Below, one piece after another: positions 1-5,821 of a stretch of DNA of 19,073 nt. The position numbers and the translations under genes were made by a program. Origin of the DNA: Planctomycetia bacterium (GTDB lineage: Bacteria > Planctomycetota > UBA1135 > GCA-002686595); assembly GCA_005778045.1 (NCBI GenBank), contig SXKQ01000142.1, positions 1 through 19,073 on the forward strand, given 5' to 3'. The notes beneath the pieces are model-generated. The model saw only the letters and a program-made list of their open reading frames with translations, had not been told where the DNA came from and searched no databases. The stretch's first letter is position 1. Every line of letters starts with the position of its first letter.

Positions 1-2
1 CC

Positions 3-104
3 AATCTGCTCGACATGTCGACCCGCCTTACCGCCCCGCTGCGCGCCAAGCCCGAATGTGGCGTGCTCGTGCGCGAGCTACAGCTCGCCGCCACCTCGCC
101 CTGA
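3..104 (+). CDS. 3' end of an unrecognised protein gene (partial)
   Basis: Reading from base 3, the frame is open with strongly GC-rich third positions and ends at TGA 102-104. It gives about 33 C-terminal residues beginning NLLDMSTRL and ending LQLAATSP. The composition looks like real coding sequence, and the opposite strand gives nothing recognisable over the same bases. I do not recognise the family; the rest of the gene lies outside the window. It converges on the truncated peptidase remnant that begins only about 14 bases further on. Confidence 0.45.
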   Translation, partial: NLLDMSTRLTAPLRAKPECGVLVRELQLAATSP

Positions 105-117
105 GCCGGCCACCGCG

Positions 118-378
118 CAGCTCCGCGTGAGGCGTGCTCTTGCCGCAGCCGCGCTGGCTGAAGAGGACGATGCGCCACTTCTTCGGGTCGAAGTAGCGCC
201 GGTACACGGGATCGATGCCGCCGCCGGGACCGCCGTGCAGGAAGACGAGTGGCGTGCCCTTGGGGTTGCCACACTCCTCCCAGTGGATCGTGTGCAGGTC
301 GGAGACCGGGAGCATGCCCTCGCGGTAGGGTTCGCTCTCGGGGAACAGCTCCGTGGGGCGGCTTTTCGTGCGCTTCAT
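118..378 (-). pseudogene. Truncated proline iminopeptidase remnant (N-terminal third only)
   Basis: Translation from ATG at 378 gives about 87 residues that follow the N-terminus of proline iminopeptidase (alpha/beta hydrolase fold, releases N-terminal proline from peptides). Visible landmarks are HWEECGNP (residues 32-39), the oxyanion-hole segment FLHGGPGGG (46-54), YFDPKKW (62-68) and QRGCGKSTPHAEL (75-87). After this the expected continuation (an NTTWDLVADIERL-like segment, then the GGSWGS nucleophile elbow) is absent in all three - strand frames, and the + strand becomes the end of another gene. The family is normally a little over 300 residues with its whole catalytic triad downstream, so this piece cannot be active. 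The usually conserved Asp of FDQRG is Ser here (FSQRG). A deletion or rearrangement about 104-118 is most likely; a chimeric assembly is the alternative. Confidence 0.75.
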
Positions 379-385
379 GTGCAAG

Positions 386-391
386 AGGATA
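386..391 (-). promoter_or_regulatory. Candidate -10 element TATCCT upstream of the peptidase remnant
   Basis: The - strand reads TATCCT here, ending 8 bases before the ATG at 378. With a usual -10 to start distance of about 7 bases, the transcript would begin at or next to the start codon, i.e. be leaderless. No convincing -35 is visible. Confidence 0.3.
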
Positions 392-411
392 GCGCCCCAG
401 CCCCGACTGCC

Positions 412-417
412 TACCAT
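412..417 (+). promoter_or_regulatory. Candidate -10 element TACCAT upstream of the P-domain gene
   Basis: TACCAT fits the TAnnnT pattern seen upstream of other genes here and ends 9 bases before the ATG at 427, a spacing that would give a leaderless or almost leaderless mRNA. No -35 is obvious. Confidence 0.25.
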
Positions 418-426
418 GCAGCGGTC

Positions 427-2994
427 ATGAAGCAGGGCACACTGATCCTCGGTTGGGCGGCAGTTCTCGGGTCGATGGGTTGGGCGCAGGACGCTGCGGC
501 GGTGCACGAACGCATGCTCTCCATCGCGGCGGAGCTCGACGCGGCTCGGACCGGGGGTGCGCCGCAGGCGCGCCTCGATGAGCTCGTAGCGAGCTATGTG
601 GAGCTCTCGCAGCGCGTAGGGGGTGATGATCCCGCCAACGCGGGCTGGGGCCACGAACTCGCCCTGAGCTTGCAGCCGACGTCGGGCCCGCGGTTCCTCG
701 TCGGTCCGACCTGCGGCGGCGCGAGCGTCGTGAGCGCGTCCTTCGCTGGCACCACGGGCCCGATCCCGACCACCTCGCTGGTCGAGTTCTCGCTCGTGGC
801 CGGCGGGCTCGGCACGAGCCTGTGGGACGTCGACCTGATCACGGCCTTCACGCACACCGCGAACCTGGACCTCGACGTCGTGCTGATCTCGCCCGCCGGC
901 ACTCAGGTTGTGATCACCACGGACAATGGCGGCCTCAACGACGACGTGTTCAACGGCACTTCGTGGGACGATCAGGCCAATGACCCGGTGACCGACCGCG
1001 TGTTCACGAACCTATCCGTCGCCACGCCGCTCTCGCCCGAAGGACGCCTGCAGGCCTTCCGTGGCGAGAACCCCAACGGCACGTGGAAGCTGCGCATCCA
1101 AGATGATGCCGCGTCGAACACCGGGGCGCTCGCGAGCTGGTCGCTGCGCTTCACGAGCCTCGCCAGCGCGCCCGCAGGCACGACGACGACGGTGACGCGC
1201 TCCCCCGCGCTCGCCATCGCCGACAACGCGCTCACGACAGACACGGCCGTGGTCTCGGGTGCGAGCGGCTCGATCGCGACGGTCGTGCTCTACACGGAGA
1301 TTCGTCACACCTACAACGCCGACCTCGACATCCGCCTGATCTCCCCGAGCGGCACTTCCGTGGTCGTGACCACCGACGGGGGAGGCAGCTTCGACGACGT
1401 GTTTCGAGGCACGAGCTTCGATCCCGATGCGCTCCTGCCGGTGACCGATGCGTTGTTCACCAACCTCGTCGCCCTCGCGCTGGCCTCGCCCGAGGGCTCC
1501 TTCGACGTGTTCCTCGGCGAGAATCCGAACGGAGCGTGGAAGCTCGCGATCACCGACGACCTCGCGACCAACGTCGGCTTCCTCGACCGCTGGGATCTCG
1601 CCATCACGTCCGTGAGTGCGCCCTCCCTGCCGCCGCCGACGCTCCTCGCGGGCGGCGGCGCTGCGATTCCCGAGTATGGCTCGGGCGCTCCGACGCAGTT
1701 CGTCGCGAACGTCTCCGGAGTGTCGGGCTACCTGTGGGACGTCGACCTGACGACCTTCTTCGTCCACGCCGCGTGCGCGGACCTCGACGTCACGCTCACC
1801 TCGCCCTCGGGCCGCACGATCGTCGTCACGACGGACAACGGCTTCACCGGGGGAGTGTTCAACGGCACGCTCTGGGACGACAACGCCAACGATCCGGCGA
1901 CGGATCGCTTCTACACCACCAACGTGGTCGCGACGCCGCTCTCGCCCGAAGGTCGGCTGTCCGCATTCCGCGGTGACAGTGCCAACGGCAATTGGATCCT
2001 GACGGTGACGGACGACACCCCGACGGTGGCGGGGAGCCTCGCCGGTTGGTCGCTCGCGCTGGCGACGGTGCCGGCTGCGCCGACGGTGGCCTCGACCACG
2101 CACACTCGCTCGCCCAACTTGCCCATCCCGGACTACGCCAACGGCACGCTCGGGGTCGCGACGGATACGCTCACGGTCAGCGGGGTCGGCAACTCGATCG
2201 CGAAGCTCCGGCTGTACGTCGAGGTGCCGCACACCTGGTCGGACGACCTCGAGCTGTTCCTCACCTCGCCGGCGGGAACCCGCGTGGCGGTGCAGACGGA
2301 CTGCAGCGGCAACTTCGACGATGTATTCAACGGGACGCTCTTCGATCCCGCGAGCACGCTCGCGCCGAGCGACTACGTGTATCAGGACTTCGTGACCGTC
2401 CCGCTGCTCGCGCCGGAGGGCTCGTTCGACAACTTCCGCGGCCAGAATCCCAACGGCAATTGGGTGCTCGAGGGGCGCGATGACCATGCGCTCGACGTCG
2501 GCACGCTCGTGCGCTGGGACTTGATGATCGACACGTGCGCCATCGCGGTGCCGCAGGTGTACTGCACGCCGCTCGCGCCAGGCTCCTCGAGCGGCTGCAT
2601 CCCGCAGTTCTCGGCGCCGACGAATCCCAACTTGGCGCACGCCGGCACGTGCCTGCTCACGCTGTCGCAGGTCGAGGGACAGCGCGTGGGCATCTTCTTC
2701 TACGGCATCAACGGCTCGCAGCAGCAGAGCTGGTGCAGTGCGCAGGGCCAGAGCTTCCTGTGCGTGCGTCCGCCGACGCAGCGCACGCTGTCCTCCAACT
2801 CGGGCGGTGCTCCGGGCAGCTGCAGCGGCTCGTTCACGCTGGACTGGAATGCCTTCCAGCTCGCCCATCCCACGGCGCTCGGCAATCCCTTCGGCATCGG
2901 CTCGGTCGTCGAGGTGCAGGGCTGGTTCCGCGACCCGACGGCGTGCAAGACGACCTTCCTGACGCCGGCGGCGACGCTGACCTACCAGCCCTGA
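427..2994 (+). CDS. Secreted protein with four P/Homo B domains and a C-terminal surface module
   Basis: 855 residues. The frame is open further upstream, but the ATG at 427 begins a clear signal peptide (residues 1-20, ending GWA|Q), so I place the start there. A short helical segment (22-80) is followed by four beta-sandwich domains of the proprotein-convertase P/Homo B type at about 105-245, 258-397, 412-547 and 560-703. Each shows DLDV.L.SP.GT, TTD.GG, VFNGT, SPEG and NPNG.W.L.I.DD signatures. Domains 1 and 3 resemble each other most, as do 2 and 4. P domains usually follow a subtilisin-like protease, but no protease domain is present. Residues 711-855 form a C-terminal module starting VYCTPLAP, also found on two other proteins in this window. 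The role is unknown; adhesion or carbohydrate/surface binding outside the cytoplasm is inference. The gene ends 12 bases from the convergent ABC transporter gene. Confidence 0.9.
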   Translation: MKQGTLILGWAAVLGSMGWAQDAAAVHERMLSIAAELDAARTGGAPQARLDELVASYVELSQRVGGDDPANAGWGHELALSLQPTSGPRFLVGPTCGGASVVSASFAGTTGPIPTTSLVEFSLVAGGLGTSLWDVDLITAFTHTANLDLDVVLISPAGTQVVITTDNGGLNDDVFNGTSWDDQANDPVTDRVFTNLSVATPLSPEGRLQAFRGENPNGTWKLRIQDDAASNTGALASWSLRFTSLASAPAGTTTTVTRSPALAIADNALTTDTAVVSGASGSIATVVLYTEIRHTYNADLDIRLISPSGTSVVVTTDGGGSFDDVFRGTSFDPDALLPVTDALFTNLVALALASPEGSFDVFLGENPNGAWKLAITDDLATNVGFLDRWDLAITSVSAPSLPPPTLLAGGGAAIPEYGSGAPTQFVANVSGVSGYLWDVDLTTFFVHAACADLDVTLTSPSGRTIVVTTDNGFTGGVFNGTLWDDNANDPATDRFYTTNVVATPLSPEGRLSAFRGDSANGNWILTVTDDTPTVAGSLAGWSLALATVPAAPTVASTTHTRSPNLPIPDYANGTLGVATDTLTVSGVGNSIAKLRLYVEVPHTWSDDLELFLTSPAGTRVAVQTDCSGNFDDVFNGTLFDPASTLAPSDYVYQDFVTVPLLAPEGSFDNFRGQNPNGNWVLEGRDDHALDVGTLVRWDLMIDTCAIAVPQVYCTPLAPGSSSGCIPQFSAPTNPNLAHAGTCLLTLSQVEGQRVGIFFYGINGSQQQSWCSAQGQSFLCVRPPTQRTLSSNSGGAPGSCSGSFTLDWNAFQLAHPTALGNPFGIGSVVEVQGWFRDPTACKTTFLTPAATLTYQP
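739..2535 (+). repeat. ABAB internal repeat encoding four P domains
   Basis: Four consecutive units of about 420-450 bases: A1 about 739-1161, B1 about 1198-1617, A2 about 1660-2067, B2 about 2104-2535. A units share LWDVDL, TDNG, WDD.ANDP.TDR and PLSPEGRL.AFRG; B units share TRSP, HT..DL, FDDVF.GT.FDP, PEGSFD.F and NPNG. A1 and A2 are close even at DNA level: ctgtgggacgtcgacctga and gccgctctcgcccgaagg occur in both. This indicates duplication of an AB pair. Confidence 0.8.
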
Positions 2995-3006
2995 CGCCCG
3001 TGCGGC

Positions 3007-4824
3007 TCAGGCTTGGGTGGGGGAGAGATCCTCGCCCGGGTTGACGAAGCGCTCCGCCTCGAAGCGGTACTGGCGGTCGTGCAGCTCGCGGTAGCGGCCT
3101 CCGCGGGCGAGCAACTCGCCGTGCGTGCCACGCTCCACGATGCGACCGGCCTCGAGCACGAGGATCTGGTCGGCGGAGCGAATCGTCGAGAGACGGTGGG
3201 CGATCACGAACGTCGTGCGCTGGCTGCGCAGCCGTGCTAAAGCCATCTGGATCAGGGCCTCGCTCTCGCTGTCGAGGCTCGACGTGGCTTCATCGAGCAC
3301 GAGTACGCGCGGCCTCGCGAGCACTGCGCGCGCGAGCGCGACGCGCTGGCGCTGTCCGCCGGAGAGCTTGATGCCGCGCTCGCCGACCTCGGTGTCGAGC
3401 CCACGCTCGAAGCGTGTCACGAACTCGTCGCAGTGGGCGAGGCGCGCCGCTTCCTCGATCTCCGCTCGCGCGGCGTCGGGCCGCGAGAAGGCGATGTTCT
3501 CGGCGATGGTCCCGTCGAACAGGAAGTTGTCCTGTAGCACGACGCCGAGGTGCGAGCGGTAGTCGCGCAGGCGCAGGCCGGCGAGGTCGCGCCCGTCGAC
3601 GAGCACGCGCCCGGTCTGCGGGCGGTTGAAGGCCATCACGAGGCTCGCCAGCGTGCTCTTGCCCGAGCCGCTCGAGCCGACGAGGGCGGTGGTCGAGCCC
3701 GCGGGTGCCCGGAAGCTGATCTCCTGCAGGACCGGCTTGCCCGCGTCGTACTCGAAGCTCACGCCCTCGAAGGCGTAGTCGCCGCGCAGCTCAGGACAGC
3801 TCGCGCGGTGCTCGTCGCCCTCGTCCTCGGTCGCCACGGCACGGATCTCGCGAATGCGGTCGAGGCCCGCGAAGGCCTCGGTGATCTGCGTGCCGATGGA
3901 CGCGATCTGCACCACCGGACCGACCACGAGTCCGATGAACACGAGGTACATCACGAACTCTCCAAGCGTCATCGTGCCGTCGAGGATCGCGCGGCCCCCG
4001 TAGATCGTGAGCAGCACGCCGATGAGCCCGACGATCGCAGTCGAGAAGGCCGTGGTGGCGGAGACACCGGTCATCGAACGGCGCACGTTGTCGAACAGTC
4101 GGTCGACATTGGCCGCGAACACGCGCTCTTCCTGCGGCTCGGCCGTGTAGGCCTTGACCACGCGCACTCCGCCGAGTGTCTGGTTGAGCCGGCCGGTGAT
4201 CTCGCCCTGAATCTTCCCGCGCTCGCGGAACAGGGGGCGCAGGACCTTGAAGGCCCATCCCATCGCGATGCCGAACAGCGCCAGCGCGACTAGGATCGAC
4301 AGCGTGAGGCGCCAGTTGAGCCAGAACAGCACGCCGATGCCGATGACGGCGCTCAAGGTGCCCCCGACCAGCTGCACGATGCCGCTGCCCACGAGGTTGC
4401 GCAGTCCCTCGGCATCGTTCATGACGCGCGAGATCAGCACGCCCGTCTGGGTCGAGTCGAAGTAGCGCACGGGCAGGCGACCGACGTGGGCCTGCACTTC
4501 CTTGCGCATCTCGTTGATCGCACGCTGCGCAGCGACGCCGAGCACCTGCGAGAGCGAGTAGCCCGTCGCGGCCTGAACGATGGTCGCGACTCCGCCCGCG
4601 AGCGCGAGGGGCACGAGCAGCTCGACCTTCCCAGCGCCGATCACGTCGTCGATCAGCAGCTTGCTGGTCGCGGGCAGCACGAGGCCGACGAGCCGGTTCA
4701 CGAGCAAGAACCCGAGACCGAGGGCGAGGCGATGGCGGTGCTCGTGGAGCAGGCGCCGCATCTCGCGCCAGCTCGACGCGAGGCTGGGCTTGAGCTTCTT
4801 CTCCGTCACGCTCGCGGGCTTCAT
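3007..4824 (-). CDS. ABC exporter, fused permease and ATPase (MsbA-like)
   Basis: 605 residues from ATG at 4824. The N-terminal half (about 30-320) is a type-I exporter transmembrane domain with about six helices and the usual coupling region (YFDSTQTGVLISR, residues 121-133). The C-terminal ATPase has Walker A GSSGSGKST (383-391), Q-loop Gln 431, signature LSGGQ (487-491), Walker B VLVLDE (507-512) and H-loop His 543, so it should be catalytically competent. Such half-transporters dimerise in the inner membrane and export lipids, lipopolysaccharide precursors, peptides or drugs; the substrate cannot be read from the sequence. The start overlaps the stop of the upstream DUF6526-like gene by 4 nt (ATGA), which argues for translational coupling. 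An in-frame extension up to 5292 is open but has no membrane-protein character and overlaps the upstream gene, so I rejected it. Confidence 0.95.
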   Translation of the reverse strand: MKPASVTEKKLKPSLASSWREMRRLLHEHRHRLALGLGFLLVNRLVGLVLPATSKLLIDDVIGAGKVELLVPLALAGGVATIVQAATGYSLSQVLGVAAQRAINEMRKEVQAHVGRLPVRYFDSTQTGVLISRVMNDAEGLRNLVGSGIVQLVGGTLSAVIGIGVLFWLNWRLTLSILVALALFGIAMGWAFKVLRPLFRERGKIQGEITGRLNQTLGGVRVVKAYTAEPQEERVFAANVDRLFDNVRRSMTGVSATTAFSTAIVGLIGVLLTIYGGRAILDGTMTLGEFVMYLVFIGLVVGPVVQIASIGTQITEAFAGLDRIREIRAVATEDEGDEHRASCPELRGDYAFEGVSFEYDAGKPVLQEISFRAPAGSTTALVGSSGSGKSTLASLVMAFNRPQTGRVLVDGRDLAGLRLRDYRSHLGVVLQDNFLFDGTIAENIAFSRPDAARAEIEEAARLAHCDEFVTRFERGLDTEVGERGIKLSGGQRQRVALARAVLARPRVLVLDEATSSLDSESEALIQMALARLRSQRTTFVIAHRLSTIRSADQILVLEAGRIVERGTHGELLARGGRYRELHDRQYRFEAERFVNPGEDLSPTQA

Positions 4825-5255
4825 GCGCGCAGGGTGTCGCTCTGCCAGTCGCGCACGGCACGCTTGATGTCGGTGGGCTGATCGAGCTTGCCGGCGAGCA
4901 CCGATTCGACGAGCGCGGGGAGTTCGGTATCGCTCGCGAAGCGCAGCGCGATGAGCTGCTTGAGGCCGATGCGCTCGATCGCCGCGCGGTGACTCGCGCC
5001 CAAGAGTCGCTCGAGGCGCAGGCGCATCTCGTGACGGATGACGCGGTCCTGTACGACCATGGCGCGGCTGCGCGAGGCGTTCCAGACGATCAGCAAGGCC
5101 AGCGCGACGAGCGCGACTAGGAGCGCGTCGAAGCTCGGTTCGTTCGCCGCGCGCCAGATGCAGCGGCCGGCGAACACGAGCAGCACCAAACCCGCCGCGA
5201 TGTAGCTGGCGGGAGGCATGGCGCGATGGTTGGAGAAGTTCTGGGACTGGATCAT
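4821..5255 (-). CDS. DUF6526-like small membrane protein
   Basis: 144 residues from ATG at 5255. It opens with QNFSNHRAMPP (5-15), followed by two hydrophobic helices (about 17-34 and 42-58), then QDRVIRHEMRLRLERLL (69-85) and ALRFASDTELPALV (103-116), ending ...RDWQSDTLRA. From memory this pattern matches the DUF6526 family (QNYxNH start, two helices, RFASDxELPAL), whose function is unknown; I could not check it by search. The cytoplasmic tail is charged and probably helical. Its TGA overlaps the ATG of the ABC exporter (ATGA), so the two proteins are probably made together and may act together. It lies 71 bases downstream of the DsrE-like gene on the same strand. Confidence 0.8.
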   Translation of the reverse strand: MIQSQNFSNHRAMPPASYIAAGLVLLVFAGRCIWRAANEPSFDALLVALVALALLIVWNASRSRAMVVQDRVIRHEMRLRLERLLGASHRAAIERIGLKQLIALRFASDTELPALVESVLAGKLDQPTDIKRAVRDWQSDTLRA

Positions 5256-5326
5256 GGGCGAGGAGCCTCGTCCCGCGCTGCCCGCACTTCAAGCTTCCGC
5301 GCGCTTTCGAGCGCCTGCGGACTGCT

Positions 5327-5653
5327 CTAGAGCGTGATGACCTTCGCCGCCGCGTCGAGCTCGCGCAGGATCGTGTCCATGTCAGAGACGCGGCCCACCG
5401 CGGGCTGCACCTGGAAGTGCTCGAGGCAGGTTCCGCAGGGCACGAGGTCGACTCCGCGCTCGTAGAGCAGCGTGAGTTCCGCCAGCACCGGAGAGTCGGC
5501 CGCGACGAGCCGCACCCCGGAGTTGAACATCACGATCGCGTCGAGGTCGCGCAGCGCGATCGCCTTGCGCAGGAAGGTCCCGAGGATGCGCTGTCCCAGC
5601 GCGCGATCCCCGTGGCCCATCTGGTCCTGATTGAGCACGACCGCCGTGCGCAT
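5327..5653 (-). CDS. DsrE/YedF-type sulfur-carrier-like protein
   Basis: 108 residues from ATG at 5653. The DsrE-like fold is indicated by the N-terminal strand TAVVLNQDQMGHGD (3-16), IVMFNSGVRLVAADSPVL (40-57), the paired-Cys motif VPCGTCL (71-77, Cys73 and Cys76) and a closing SDMDTILREL (90-99). The pattern closely resembles the C-terminal domain of YedF-like proteins, which usually carry an N-terminal SirA/TusA domain; here that domain is absent and the gene is stand-alone. The family is linked to sulfur or selenium transfer in the cytoplasm; the substrate here is unknown. The start is 3 bases after the stop of the small upstream ORF, so both are probably on one mRNA. Confidence 0.85.
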   Translation of the reverse strand: MRTAVVLNQDQMGHGDRALGQRILGTFLRKAIALRDLDAIVMFNSGVRLVAADSPVLAELTLLYERGVDLVPCGTCLEHFQVQPAVGRVSDMDTILRELDAAAKVITL

Positions 5654-5656
5654 GTC

Positions 5657-5821
5657 TCAGTGCCCGCCCGACTCGTCGAGGTCGTGGCCGAGCTTCGCGA
5701 TGCGCAGGACGGGCCGAGGCGTCGGCGCCACGTCGGGGCACGCCTCGGTGTCGCGCGACGAGTCCGCCTCGCCGCGTTCCACCGGCTTGCCCGTTCGCTC
5801 GGGTTGCTCGCCAGCGCTCAC
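5657..5821 (-). CDS. 54-residue small protein between the beta-helix and DsrE genes
   Basis: A GTG at 5821 overlaps the TGA of the beta-helix gene (GTGA) and opens a 54-residue frame ending at TGA 5657-5659, three bases before the DsrE start. Third codon positions are overwhelmingly G or C (roughly nine in ten), as in neighbouring real genes. The protein is hydrophilic with one Cys, starts (M)SAGEQPERTG and ends LRIAKLGHDLDESGGH. It has no signal peptide or membrane helix. I do not recognise a family. The 4-nt overlap on one side and 3-nt gap on the other suggest a real cotranscribed gene, but the start codon is inferred. Confidence 0.5.
   Translation of the reverse strand: MSAGEQPERTGKPVERGEADSSRDTEACPDVAPTPRPVLRIAKLGHDLDESGGH

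Noticed and set aside
58..426. In-frame upstream extension of the P-domain gene
   Set aside because: It covers the peptidase remnant on the other strand and lacks protein character; the signal peptide begins at the ATG at 427.
1012..2868. Long open frame antisense to the P-domain gene
   Set aside because: The product is Arg/Glu/Ala/Val-rich low-complexity sequence with no recognisable domain; it results from the GC-rich third positions of the real gene on the + strand.
2995..3006. Terminator between the convergent P-domain and ABC exporter genes
   Set aside because: Only 12 bases separate the stop codons, and no hairpin with a T-run is visible nearby.
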